The translations under genes were made by a program, and so were the position numbers. Shown here piece by piece: positions 28,648 to 54,120 of a DNA stretch of 64,000 bases. A model generated the notes under the pieces. That model was not told the origin of the DNA. It searched no databases and saw nothing but the letters and a program-made list of their open reading frames with translations. How positions within the stretch are numbered: position 1 is the stretch's first letter; every line of letters begins with the position of its first letter. Origin of the DNA: Latrodectus hesperus (taxonomy: Eukaryota; Arthropoda; Arachnida; Araneae; Theridiidae); NCBI GenBank assembly GCA_037975125.1, contig CM075857.1, positions 48,095,672 to 48,159,671 of the forward strand. The letters are read 5' to 3'.

Positions 28648-31110
28648 CCAAGATGAATAATAAATGCATAAGGCAAATTACAAATTTAATAAGTCAGAGA
28701 TTGAAAATAGTAAGGTACAATTCAAATAATAGCAAAAATCTTTGATATAGTGTTAAAGATTCGAAATAGGATATTTTAGGCAGCTATTCCTGACTATTTT
28801 GAAATTTCAATTAAGTTAATAATTTAATTAGTTTGTGTAATTTTATCATTCATTTTTAATCATAACGTGTATTTTCCTTAACTTATGATACAATAATTTA
28901 TATTTTTTTATTTAGTACTTTTAAAATATTTTATTCTTTATTTTTATTCTTTTTTGTTTCTTGAATTATTTTCACAATGAATTATATCATTTACATCATA
29001 GGAATATTAAGTTTATTTATTATTGTTTTAAGCAGTCTTGATAATTTCTTCTTTCTTAATGGTTGCTATTCTGCTTTCTGGATGTATGAGTATTCTTAAT
29101 GATTATATCCTTCAAGACTTTCTCTTACTTGAATAATAAATGCGTTTTCTTTGTCATTATCCTCAAAATGTTTTTCCTAAATTAATTTTTATGAAACAGA
29201 TATAGTATATTTAAACGAACAAACATTCTATTTATATTCATTAGCAGTTTAATTTTCATGAAATAAGAGAAATAAAATATCTTAAGGAACGCGTCAAATT
29301 TAAGTGATATCTAATCAAATTCAGTAAATGTATTGATTTGTACTAAATTACGCTTCCTTATCTCACTTTCTCATCAATTTGATTAAAATGGCATTCATGA
29401 AATGCAACGTTTCTGCATGACAAGAACCAAAGCATTTCTGAATGAAAATCTATTCTTGATTCTTCGTTCAGTATTGATGGAATGTCTTACGGATAAATTA
29501 TATTTTGTCTAAGTAAATTCAACATTCCTATTATAGTTATTCACAAAATAATTCAAGCAATGTAAAAATTACTCAAACTTTGTTTATTGATTGATTTATT
29601 TATATAATAAAATTAATTCACATTTTCTTAATCATAGGTTTACGTTGATAATTTATACATCTTATTTTAAAATATACAATATATATGTTTTTTTAACTAC
29701 TACTTTTTTAAAACTGTTATGGCGTTAATCTTATCTAAATTTAAATTTACTGGCATTTAACAATTTTTGAGAATCCATCTACAAAATAAATGTATTTTAA
29801 AAATGTGACAGAATTCGATTTTGTTTTGTAATTAAGTTTTAAAAAGTATAAAAGAATGTTTAATTAACGTAATGCAAATCAGAATATCAATATTTTAGAA
29901 ATAAAATATTTATAAAAAATCAATCTCTTTTTTTAAAAGTTTAAAAATGATAATAAACATTTTGAAACGTATATTTTTAAATAATAAAATAATTTCAAGA
30001 AAGGAATTTAATAGTTTTTAATTATTTTAGTAAACTAGGCTATTTTAATTTGTCAAAATGAATATCATTCATTTTATAAACTTCATTTCATAAAATTATT
30101 AAGGATCTTTAATAAAAATACATAGCAAAACTATACTAAAAAAACTTGAAATTATATGAAATTAAATATATTTTGGTAATTTATATATACTGATTGAAAT
30201 AATGATAATGGTCTAGAAAATGGAAAAAAAATTAAGTTCTTATATTTTTTTATACTTTTTGATACCGAGTTACAGATTGTCTAACGGCTTAAAGATGTTA
30301 AATGACATTTTAACATTTAACCGCTAGTATGACTTTCATGATATAAATACATTCTCAAACAAATAGTGAACCGTATTCACATTTCATAAGAAAGAAATCT
30401 CGAAGAGGAGTATTATTCTGACAGAAGTGCATGGAAAACATAGAAACGCAACTCTCTTCTCTGTTTGTAGAACAGTGTCTTTGCCACGAGTTTTTGCGTT
30501 CATAAAGTTAGCCCGCTTTCATATCATTGAAAATTTTCAATTAATTATGTATAAATTGCTTTATGAAACTGTGAATTAATTGAAATATATTCTCCATTTC
30601 ATTTAAAATATTGATCACTATATTTGCTCTTATAAAATTCATAATCTTTTTATATCAGGTATAAAATAAAAGCATTACTAATTTTGACAAATGTTCTAAA
30701 AATCACTGCACTATAGCTAAAATTTGAGAAATTACTATTATGGTAATGTAGATTTTCTTCCAAACAATTAATATTATAATTTTAGTAAAACTAAAATGCA
30801 CGTTATTTTTTTCAGCTTATTCAATACTTGTTCTACAACACATTATGTTATTGTTTAGTAAACACATATTTGGGAATTGCAAATGATGCTACATTTTTTG
30901 AGATTTTATGTGTGCAATTACTTATTTTATCAAGCATTTATATTTTATAAGCAATTATTAGTTACATCGGATTTTTCAAAGATTAGTTTTGCCGTATAAT
31001 TTTGCAACATTTCATAGAATGTGAAGGTTATACACATATCATAATTGCTCTGAAACATGAGCATTTCTTAGAGCTAACATCAGAAATTTTATTGGAAAAC
31101 ACTATAATCA
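28648..31110. other. AT-rich DNA, nothing assigned
   Basis: A slightly GC-richer island at about 30400-30530 has no readable domain. The rest is featureless. Confidence 0.6.
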
Positions 31111-32501
31111 TAGACTGCTGACCACCGTAATTGCAAAACCCTTAAGGAAGCACGCAAATAACATGACATTTACAACATGCATAAGTGGGGGTGAGTTATG
31201 CAAATGATTATAATTTCAGCGCAGACGCACATCACGCGTACCTGTGGCGCCACTTCAAAGCGATATTTAAAGTATGTAGATTTCGATGATTTAAAATTCG
31301 GCAGTTGTGTTTTTTTTTGTAGTTTTTTCAAAAAAAAAAACTATAAATTATTTCACGTATGAAACAGCGATCATTTTTTGATCTAATATCTGATTTCGAT
31401 AAAGGAGAGATAGTGGCCTACCGAGATTGTGGATTATCTTTCAGGGAAATCGGTATTCGCGTATTGGACGTTGGATGCAGAAGGGCACGATGTACCGATG
31501 TGCTCGATCGCATCCAACTCAGTGCACCACTTCACATGATGATAAGCAAATTGTGCGGATGGCAATGACGTATCGCTTAACCAGATCATGAGCACTAACA
31601 TCTCATATTCAGTCTATAATGCATCATCCAGCGTCTGTGCGTACCATTCGACGTCGTTTACAACACAGTGGTCTGTCCGCAAGACGTCAGTTGCTTCGTC
31701 TACCCTTGACTCAGAACCACAGACGTCTCCACCGCCAATGGTGCTATGAAAGAAGGATGTAGACGTCAGAATGGAAAGAAATTGTCTTTACTGATGAGTC
31801 ACGCTTCTGTTTGCAACAACACGATGGTCGCATTCGAGTCTTTAAACACCGTAGGGAGAGGGTTCTGAATAGCTGCATTATGCCCCAACACACTGGTCCT
31901 GAACCGGGTACTATGGTATGGGGTGGTATAGGATTTCACTCTCGCTTTCCTGTAGTACACATTGCCGTTACTTTAAACAGCCAGCGATACACGTTTGAGG
32001 TGTTGGAGTTTGATTGTCACGTTTGATTGTCCATCTTTTACTCTAGGGTTTATCCACAGCCATATTTCAACAGGATATTGCGTGACCACACGTGGCACAC
32101 ATTATCCAAGGGTTCTTCGTCAGTCTCCAGATTGAATTGCTTCCCTGGCGGGCTCGCTCTCTGGATTTTTCGCCGATAGAGAACATATGGTCTATGGTTG
32201 CTCAACGATTGATCCAGATTGCATCCTCAGCGGCCACACCAGATCAACTTTGTCAAAGTTTGGAAGCTGCTTGGTAGTTATACCCCAAGAACACGTCCAA
32301 CGTCTCTTTGAATCAATGCTGAGGCATGTGGCAGCGGTGATCTCCAACAATGACGACTACCCTGGTTACTGATTTTGGCAGGAACCACACTTCACAGAAG
32401 TCTATAAATTTAATCTTTTGATAAATGCTATTTGTAAAATACATTTTGTTGTGATATTTCTTTTCTTTCTTGAGGTTGCAATTTGAGTGGTCAGCAGTGG
32501 A
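31111..32501 (+). mobile_element. Decayed Tc1-like transposon, near full length
   Basis: About 1.39 kb. Inverted ends are still visible: 31114-31136 (begins ACTGCTGACCAC) and the reverse complement of 32476-32498 match at 20 of 23 positions. TA remains only on the left (31111-31112). The interior carries a transposase pseudogene in the same orientation. Confidence 0.85.
31359..32371 (+). pseudogene. Tc1-like transposase, DD34E type, broken
   Basis: The N-terminus reads MKQRSFFDLISDFDKGEIVAYRDCGLSFREIG, a clear Tc1 first helix-turn-helix, then shifts frame after about residue 35. The middle reads in pieces: ITDES-type first Asp region near 31790-31805 (TDESRFCLQQHDGRIRV), then the block TGPEPGTMVWGGIGFHSRF. 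Next come FQQD followed by a stop three codons on (near 32075) and IELLPWRARSLDFSPIENIWSMVAQRL. Counting through the stop, 34 residues separate the second Asp and the Glu, the classical Tc1 spacing. The C-terminus ends near AAVISNNDDYPGY at about 32371. Several frameshifts and at least one stop make it inactive. It is a different family from the intact copy at 37.8 kb. Confidence 0.85.
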
Positions 32502-37766
<5,265 letters not shown>

Positions 37767-37768
37767 TA

Positions 37769-37804
37769 CAGATGGAGGACAAAATAATACGAACACCTGT
37801 GAAA
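37769..37804. repeat. Terminal inverted repeat of the intact Tc1 (transposase 3' side)
   Basis: 36 bases identical to the reverse complement of 39001-39036. It lies 16 bases from the transposase stop codon and is preceded by TA at 37767-37768. Confidence 0.95.
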
Positions 37805-37820
37805 TAATGGAAAATCTTTA

Positions 37821-38852
37821 TTAATAGGGGGTTGGACCACCCTTTGACTGAAGTACAGATTTAATGCGACGTGGGATAGATTCATAAAGGTCATGGACAA
37901 TATTCAAAGGAATATTAAGCCATTCCTCCTGCAGAGCGGTCTCTAATTCCGATAGTCCGGATGGAGGTGGAAATCGGGAACGAAGTTTGGACTCCAAATA
38001 TTCCCATAAATGTTCAATAATATTCAAGTCCGGAGACTGAGGGGGCCAGGCGAGGTGTTCAACTTCAGCGTCATGCTCTTCGAACCATTCTTGAACGCAC
38101 CTAGCAGTGTGGATAGGGGCGTTATCGTCTTGAAAAAGCGGTCGCTCTCCAGGGAATACAGTCTGGACAAAAGGATGTACATGATCCCCTAGAATGCTTA
38201 GATAGTGATTGGATTTGATCCTCCCATGCAGAATAACAAGTGGTCCAAGACTGCGCCAAGATATCGCACCCCATACCATAATGGAGCCACCCCCATGCTT
38301 CACAGTCGGCAAGAGGCATTCAGGATGAAACGCTTCTCTAGGCGTTCTCCAGACATAAACGCGTCCGGTCGTCTGAAATAGAGTGAATGACGATTCATCT
38401 GACCATATTACCTGTTTCCACTGCTGTGGAGACCAGCCTTTGTGATCTCTGCACCATTGGTATCGCTTGAAAGCATTAGTTGCTGTCACCAAGGGTTTAC
38501 GAATTGCCACTCTGCCATAAATGTTCGCAGCATGAAGTTCCCTTTTGACAGTTTTTGTTGAAACGGGGTCCTGGAGATGACTGTTCATTTCGGATGTTAT
38601 CTCGGGTAACGATTGCTTGTGCTTTCGGGCTATTATGCGCTTCAAGATCTGTCTGTCCCTATCAGCAAGTTTTGACTTTCGGCCACTGTTGTGCTTTGAA
38701 GACGTCGTCTTACCCTCTTTCGTGTACGCTATCATAATGGCTGATACCGTACTTCTTGCAAACCCCAAAAGGTTTGCTGTTTCCGTAACCGATGCTCCAC
38801 TTAAACGCGCTCCAACTATCATTCCTCTTTGGAACTCTGACAGGTCTGACAT
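37821..38852 (-). CDS. Tc1-like transposase, intact, DD36E catalytic spacing
   Basis: Encodes 343 residues, the usual length for Tc1 transposases, which bind the terminal repeats, excise the element and insert it at TA sites in the nucleus. Residues about 5-45 fit a first helix-turn-helix (QRGMIVGARLSGASVTETAN). A basic GRKSK stretch lies near 57-61, and a second DNA-binding helical region runs about 62-112. The DDE catalytic domain follows: D152 in VIWSDESSF, D243 in FQDDNAPIH, and E280 in SPDLNIIEHLW. I count 36 residues between D243 and E280, not the 34 of classical Tc1, so this is DD36E. A DD36E Tc1/mariner family called Incomer has been described in animals; membership is likely but unchecked. 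The GGGSIMVWGAIS block at 187-198 is typical of Tc1. The start is an ATG giving MSDLSEFQRG, the usual N-terminus of the family. There is no frameshift, stop or missing catalytic residue. No promoter was identified. Confidence 0.95.
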   Translation of the reverse strand: MSDLSEFQRGMIVGARLSGASVTETANLLGFARSTVSAIMIAYTKEGKTTSSKHNSGRKSKLADRDRQILKRIIARKHKQSLPEITSEMNSHLQDPVSTKTVKRELHAANIYGRVAIRKPLVTATNAFKRYQWCRDHKGWSPQQWKQVIWSDESSFTLFQTTGRVYVWRTPREAFHPECLLPTVKHGGGSIMVWGAISWRSLGPLVILHGRIKSNHYLSILGDHVHPFVQTVFPGERPLFQDDNAPIHTARCVQEWFEEHDAEVEHLAWPPQSPDLNIIEHLWEYLESKLRSRFPPPSGLSELETALQEEWLNIPLNIVHDLYESIPRRIKSVLQSKGGPTPY

Positions 38853-39000
38853 CTCAACTTATCACAGACAGTTCGGTAGAAGCATGCAACTCAGGTGACT
38901 GCTGTTGAGAGACTGATACCTTCCCCTTCACGCTCACTAGGTGTCAGATTTCTGTTGCAGGTGGCGCGGCTGTACTGCAGGTGTGAAATACGTCATACTT

Positions 39001-39036
39001 TTTCACAGGTGTTCGTATTATTTTGTCCTCCATCTG
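39001..39036. repeat. Terminal inverted repeat of the intact Tc1 (transposase 5' side)
   Basis: 36 bases identical in reverse complement to 37769-37804, followed by TA at 39037-39038. It lies about 150 bases upstream of the transposase ATG, so the promoter, if any, is within 38853-39000. Confidence 0.95.
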
Positions 39037-39646
39037 TAATATTTAAACAGTAGTTTGCTAACCAACTTACTCTGTTAAGCAAACTGTGGAATAATATTGT
39101 GCATACTAAAAGGAATTTGCTTAAGAATAAATTTCGGTTCTCCAGTCTTTAAGTAAGCGAAGCATTTTCTTAGAAGTTTTATACGATTCTTAAGTTAAAA
39201 CATTTATTTGATATATTACTATTTGTATTTTAATCTTTAAAATGTACATTTACAATTTGAAACAAAGTAAAAGTATTCTCATGTGTTTCAGATTTATCAA
39301 AAAACCAAAAAGTTAACCATTAATCTTTCTACAATGGAAAAAGTGGTTCGAATGTATAAGTCAAAAAAATAATTTTTAACATAAATAAATAAGCCACATT
39401 AAAAATTAAAAACCTTTAATTTTTTAATTCATTGTATATAATAGCATCTTGCAATACGTAATTATTTAATTATAAGATGCACATAATAGAGGATAAATGT
39501 TCCTCACTGCAAGATATTTTCAAAAAATGAATATGAAATTAAATATACTTCATTATATATATGAAATGATACTTCATTTGTAAGTTCTATCACGCATTTT
39601 AAAACTATTAATCGTTCTTTTTAGTATAAAGTAAATTATACATATT

Positions 39647-39861
39647 TTTGGGTTGTTCGGAAAATAATTTCGTTTTTCCTATATGGACTAGCTTTTTGCT
39701 AGTAAAAACCAACTACTTTTTGACTGTGGAATCGTGCTACTACCAGAAAGATAGTAAAAGCTATTGGACTAGAATGAACAATGTGCAATGCAATACAATA
39801 TTTATTTGCTACACGTTTTTAATTTTCCGGAAAAACGAAATGAGTTTGCGAACAACCCAAA
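39647..39861 (+). mobile_element. Short non-autonomous mariner derivative, 215 bp
   Basis: Inverted repeats of 33 bases at 39647-39679 and 39829-39861 (begin TTTGGGTTGTTCG) agree at 30 of 33 positions, a typical mariner terminus. The interior (about 39718-39800) reads as a decayed mariner C-terminus: an LPER-like start, then KLLD and NEQ. The element is therefore an autonomous mariner that lost nearly all of its gene but kept both ends. TA dinucleotides occur a few bases outside each end, not perfectly placed. Confidence 0.8.
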
Positions 39862-41526
<1,665 letters not shown>

Positions 41527-42873
41527 TTACATGTATAGGTGAAAATAGAAAAAAGTTTTCTTTTATATAAGAATCATACAACAATATTACGAATAAACTG
41601 GGAAATTTGAAAAAATAATAAAATTTAGCACATTTTATGAAGAATATATATAAAGGCAGAATTAAATCTGTGAATAAATAAATCTTTAATTTTTCTAAGA
41701 ATAAAGAAAAAAAAATTCTCTTAAGAAATTTTTAGTCATACAGCACACACTTTTCTAAAGCAAATTAAAATGACCCAAAAGTATTTTCTGATATTAATGC
41801 TAAATGTTTATGGATCATGAGAAACTCCTAATGTTTTTTAAACTGTTGTCGTCTTTTTATGTGTTATTAAATTGAATTTTATTTGTTTTGCAATAGTTTT
41901 TAAGTATCATTAAGATAATATATGTAAAGGTTAATAGTTCATGAAGCATTTTCTGCAGTGAAGTAATTATTAATTTGCTCTGAAATTTTCCTGTTTAACA
42001 TTGTTTTTTTTAATTCTATATCATCATTAACGGAATTAGTATCTTTATCTGCATTAATTTTCCTTCCCGGGGAAACAAATGGCTTTCAAAACCCTATAAA
42101 TGACTTATAGGGGAGAAGTTGTTAATTATTCTGAATTGTGTAGCCTTAATATAAAAACAGACGTAAAGGCAAACATAGAATTTAAATGGTTTTAATCCTC
42201 AGGGATTTCAACATTTTATCAGGAGTGCTCCAATAAAACACGAACCAATTTTCGAGAGTATTCTTCATATACGTAACATATAAACACAAATAGTTTGGCT
42301 TAAGATTTCTATTAAATTCTAACTAGGAGTCGTAATCAAAGTCTTGAACACTTCTCTCAATTTCAACTACATATCTATCGATTCCATGAAAATTAATAAT
42401 CCAAAACTTTTGGCTGAGTGATGACATGGTAAATAAATCTTCAACACGCGCATGGACATAAAAAAAACTTGACTGTTATAGGGTGTTCCACATAGAGAAA
42501 GATTTTATTATGAGCTTCTTATAGGATTAAACTTTAAAGTTTTTCAACAAATCTGTGGATTTATTCCTTATCAAGAGAGATGCATTTAAAAATTTAATCT
42601 TTTACTGACAGCAAATTTCTTCTAAATGAATACATTTGTGTGAGTTTAAACTTAAAACAATAGTTTCATCAAGATTTTCGGAATTAAGAACTCTTTAATT
42701 ATATATATAAAGAATTGATATTACAAAATCTGAGCCATCAATCCATTATTTGTTCTAATTGTTATCTATGAAAAATATGGAAATCATGCTGAATTCAGAT
42801 TACCGCTTATGCTAATAGAACATTGGTCGAAATTCCTGTCACTTAATGAACCAATTATCGATAATTTAAAGCT
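41527..42873. other. AT-rich DNA, nothing assigned
   Basis: Contains a small hairpin, CCCTATAA to TTATAGGG, near 42094-42114. An isolated AGGGTGTTCCA near 42481 is reminiscent of a mariner end but has no partner. Confidence 0.55.
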
Positions 42874-42958
42874 TGAAGAGCTATTCCGAGATTTTAAGAA
42901 CGAATAAGATATTTTTTGAATGTCTAATTTGTTCTTAAAATCTCGAAATAGCTCTTCA
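42874..42958. repeat. Long inverted repeat (hairpin), 32-bp arms
   Basis: Arms at 42874-42905 and 42927-42958 (begin TGAAGAGCTATT) are complementary at 30 of 32 positions, with a 21-base spacer. Weaker complementarity continues outward for about 12 bases on each side. It resembles a foldback element or a hairpin left by local inverted duplication; no TA duplication is evident. Confidence 0.85.
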
Positions 42959-43430
42959 GTTTCATTTATGAAATAACTTCTTATATATTCTCCATCAGCA
43001 TATGACAATCTTCTTATATCCATCTGTTTATCCACCCTCTTTATGCTATCTTATGACTAATTGTAGAATCAATTTTGTATTTAACTTTTGGATACAATAG
43101 AAGATTGCATCCAATAATTAAATACAAAATTTAATTCTTGATTTTTCTGAAGTCTTCAACTGTTTTCTTTATTTCACAACCAACAGAATATTTGCATTAA
43201 ATGACATGAGAATAGTTTGAAGTATCTTCCTATATTAGATTTATCTTTATAAGCTACAATTTCTTTACAAGTAAGTTAGCTTGGGAAACAATTTGAATTT
43301 TGAATAAATGTGAAAGTCTTGATTGATTGGGTTTGAATTTCACGTTGAATTTTATATGTTTTTGTTTCTACTTTTCAGCAATTTCGTTGCGAAAATGGAA
43401 GAATATGGCTTTTATAATACACATCGGCTT
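42959..43430. other. AT-rich DNA, nothing assigned
   Basis: The 83-codon minus frame at 42784-43035 crosses the hairpin arms and has no domain. Confidence 0.55.
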
Positions 43431-43694
43431 ATATGTAACTCCTAGAGAGCGTGTCCCCAAGGTGGCGAATAGGAGAACGCCTCCACTGGTCTTCCAGTGG
43501 GTAGTAGAAGGGAAATAAAATACCTTCCGTGGACCAACAAGTTCCACCTCCCGAGGCAATGGTAAATCCCTTTATGACGAGTACAATGAAGCCATCAATG
43601 GGTCCCTATTCATGTTTACATCGAGGCACTGAACATGTGAACTCCAGTCAACATTCTGGCTGAGGGTAGCCAGGCTGACTACCACGACTACCAT
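43431..43694. repeat. GC-richer dispersed repeat segment, unassigned
   Basis: The base composition is clearly richer in G+C than the neighbourhood, starting near CCTAGAGAGCGTGTCCCCAA and running into the LINE tail. It may be upstream LINE sequence or a separate repeat. No protein reading is convincing on either strand. Confidence 0.4.
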
Positions 43695-44039
43695 TTGCAT
43701 CGATGCAAGCTCCGTTGCAAGGCATCAGCTTTTTCCGTAGTCCCACGGCAAAAAGTGTGCCTACCGGAGCTTAATCTGGACCGTGGTATCACCTCTACCC
43801 TCACCAGAATGTGGACTGGGCACATGAGGGGTATAAAAATCATGCCTGATGGATCTAGAACGTACGCAGAATGCAGACACTGCACAGGAGTTCCGCTGGA
43901 TCCGAGGCACCTCTTCAACTGCATTTTTGTTGCCTCGACCTTCATTAACATCGACCACAACTGCTGCTATGACACCCTTTATACGTAAAACACTGAAGGT
44001 GTGGCCAGGGCAGTGCTCCTTGCCTTTGGTCCCACATGA
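43695..44039 (+). pseudogene. LINE (non-LTR retrotransposon) ORF2 C-terminus, 5' truncated
   Basis: The plus strand reads LTRMWTGHMRGIKIMPDGSR, then TYAECRHCTGVPLDPRHLFNC. The Cys-x2-Cys-x8-His-x3-Cys pattern and the preceding TGH.RG block are typical of the tail after the RNase H domain in Jockey/I-like elements. The frame stops at an in-frame TAA after DTLYT and would continue NTEGVARAVLLAFGPT to a TGA at 44037-44039, a plausible natural end. The reverse transcriptase and endonuclease are absent, as is usual for 5'-truncated LINE copies. The family identification is from motif recall only. Confidence 0.65.
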
Positions 44040-44100
44040 CTTGTCTTTTTTTACCCTTTTTTTCTCTTTTTACACTTGTCACATGACAACAACAAGAACA
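44040..44100 (+). repeat. LINE 3' untranslated tail
   Basis: A T-rich stretch after the LINE stop, then CACTTGTCACATGACAACAACAAG. The CAACAA tail resembles the tails of the SINEs in this window. Confidence 0.5.
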
Positions 44101-44960
44101 TTGGTTTTATAAAGCAAAATAGTTAACTCTTCATATTACTTTCATTAACTAATCTACAACTACACTTCTGGCTGACTGGTTCCCAAAGGTAACACACTTA
44201 CTCAAATCATGGACGACTTATGTTGGTGAAATTCTATGTGGCTAATGTGATGACAATTAAATATGGATATCGGCATTATTATTGTCAATACAAGTGTGCT
44301 GAAACCAATAAAAGGGCTCATTTTTCAGTAAAATATATTTTAAAACCAATTCATAGGGAACTGTAACACGATTATCAAATAGCGTAAAAATGAATTTTGT
44401 GGCAAAATGTTAGGACGTTTAGTTTGAAACAATTTAAATTTGTATACTTTTGCATTATATGCAACCCAAATTTTGTTCATGTACTTTTATGCTGCCGAAA
44501 CATTGTATGAGACTCTAGAAAAGACTTTAAATTGAAAAATGCTCTCGAAACCAAGTTCAAAATCAATGCTCTCGAAAACATCCAATGTGAGCATATTGCA
44601 AAAAAAAAAAAAAAAAAAAAAATTCAATAAGAGTTTTTCAGGTTTCAAAAAGATTTCAACTGCAGCATTGTTTATCAAACTGCTGTTTTTGAAGATTGGT
44701 GCTGAATAAATACCTGTCCTTGTGTTACAGTGCATTTTGATTTCTTAAAAAATTAATGCTTGCATGGAGTTGGAACTGAATTTTTTTTAAAAACTGCTTA
44801 GGACTTATTCGCAAAGCCACGTATATCAAGTTCAGAATGCATTTCCTTTTATATTCAAAACGAAAAATACTCAAGTTTGTCTCAGAGTGATGGAATGTTT
44901 TATAGGATTTTCTTTTTTAATATGACTCTTATTAAAAATATATAGAGAAATAGTCTCATA

Positions 44961-45060
44961 ACGATATTTTGAAACTAAATTTTATTTTACATTTCTTTTC
45001 TTTAAATGATATTTTATTTTGAAACTAAACTTCATTTTACATTACTTTTCTTTATACAGT
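44961..45060. repeat. Tandem duplication, unit 50 bp
   Basis: TTTTGAAACTAAA then TTTATTTTACAT and TTTCTTTTCTTTA recur at an offset of 50 bases, with a few differences. Confidence 0.7.
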
Positions 45061-47124
45061 GTTCTTTATACATTTATATATACTTTTTATATTTATATAT
45101 TTGAAATAAATTTCAAATATCTGGACAATGGTTACGACATCATTATATCCCTGAGTTCCAATAAATCTGTATCTTTATTTAGTGACTTATCCAAGCAAAC
45201 ACTACCATCAAATAATATCAATTTTACATATTTTACTTTGAAAAAATGACATATGACAGTTAAAATGATACAGTAATTTAATGTATTATCAATGAAAAAA
45301 ATCGCCAAAACCATGCAAAAGTTTCCTAAGAGTAATATTGGTAAAATATTTTTCCCAATGTTTTCATACTTGCATAAAATAGGCGGCCTTTATACTTTAC
45401 ATTCAAAATATTTTAGATTTAACAGGCGTGTGTTAGTACGTGTCATTAAGTGATAGTGCTAATTTCGAAAATCCAAAGATATACTAAGACATGCAACAGT
45501 TTTTAGTTGATAATTTTGTAATGCTTTCACTGAAATAATTTAAACAAGATCAAACAAAATCTTTAATAAAAATGTTTCATAAAGCTAATTATGTCAGTAA
45601 AGGCTTATGCAGTGCATCAGTACGAGAAACTTAAATAGGATTTTCAGTATATCTGCAACACTTCTATTTTACATACGTCTACAATATTAATGCAGAGACA
45701 CTAAACAAGGGTTACATACAAGAATTAAACTTAACTTATAAGAAATTGGTGGCAAATGGATCCCATTTGTCATCAATATTCTTAATTCAATATGAAATAG
45801 TTTCAGAAAAAAAAGCTATTTTACTAGAAATGCTGGAAAAAAAGTAAGCACAAATAAGTATTTCTTAAATCAGGTTCTAAAATTACTAAACAGCTCCTTT
45901 TTCTGTAATTTATCTATACAAAACTAACATTTTTTTACCAAAGTTTAATTTTTCTTTAGTTAATATCTTCTGGAAAGATGAAATTTAATTAGATATCAAA
46001 TTTAAAATGTAAAAATTAAAATTTTTTACACAACTATTGGGGGAAAACAATGTTATATATAATTTCAATCATTAATAAATCTCTAATTATAATTCAATTA
46101 TCTATATAATTCAATCATAGATATTTTACTGACATTTTCAATACCTCTTGAATAAAATTTATGAAGAACCTGCAAGATGAAAGTTTTCGTTTAATTATAA
46201 GACACAAATATTATTATCATGAGAATCAGCATTACTTTTGCAATATTTTGTTCAATATATTTCTAAATAGATACAACCAAATATTGTTGAAAAAATAAGC
46301 AACTTTTCATTCATTTTAACTGCATTCCTTTCCTTTACATATTAAAAATATTCATCTCTGAGGAATAAATTTATTTTTTCTTCTTCAATATGAAAGTTCT
46401 GAATTTCTCTATTTACAAATTATTCGATATTTTGACAGCTGGGAAGATTTTGCAATATGTTCCGGAGATCGAATCAGTAGTGATCATTTTTGAACTTTTA
46501 GCATAATACAATGCAAGAACAATTTTCATTTCTTATCCTGAAACTATATATTTTAAATTCCGCTTAAATGAGTTAAAAAAGAATAATATAATGCTCATTT
46601 CTTAAAAATAAGATTGCCAATTTTAGTTCTGATGCTATAATATTTCTTAGATAAAATTTTTCTAATTCTATATCAAAAAGAACCAACCTAGTCTTATTTA
46701 GATTTAAACTCAGCTACTAATAAACAAAATTTTAACATTATTGTTTTCAATTTCGAGCTTATACCTAGAAATATTGATACAAATACATTATTTTAGAATA
46801 GCTTTATTTCATTTATGTTTTAGAAATTGTGATGCCAGAAATTTTTGGATTACTGAAATCAAATTAAATTGTAGAATCACCATAAATATTTTGCAAATTA
46901 ATTTTTTGATTTTTGATATTTGATATGTTGTATGATGTATTATAACATGTCATGGTAATAATCATAGGAGTATAACTTAGATTGCATTTAACGGATAAAT
47001 GGATTTGAGTAAAAGCTTATAGCATCTACCTTCTTTCTCTAATTTTGTCCTTTTTAATCAAAATATTTTAAACCTTCAAAGGAACATATTCCTCTCTTAT
47101 CTAAAATAAGCAAATATTTTAATG
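45061..47124. other. AT-rich DNA, nothing assigned
   Basis: No supported feature on either strand. Confidence 0.6.

Positions 47125-54120
<6,996 letters not shown>

Larger units (their letters stand above)
37769..39036 (-). mobile_element. Complete Tc1-type DNA transposon, 1268 bp
   Basis: This is a full cut-and-paste element of the IS630/Tc1/mariner superfamily. The first and last 36 bases (37769-37804 and 39001-39036, beginning CAGATGGAGGACAAAATAAT) are perfect inverted repeats. A TA dinucleotide flanks each end (37767-37768 and 39037-39038), as expected for the superfamily's TA target duplication. It carries one uninterrupted transposase gene on the minus strand and little else. Perfect repeats plus an intact frame point to a recent insertion; the other elements in the window are decayed. 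Whether it is mobile today cannot be read from the sequence. Confidence 0.95.

Noticed and set aside
30370..30530. Possible exon or element in a GC-richer patch
   Set aside because: No open frame, splice-signal pair or known motif.
42478..42500. Mariner end (AGGGTGTTCCA)
   Set aside because: No matching inverted partner or transposase trace nearby.
42784..43035. 83-codon minus frame as a gene
   Set aside because: It runs across the hairpin at 42874-42958, and part of its length is the repeat read through. No domain is visible.
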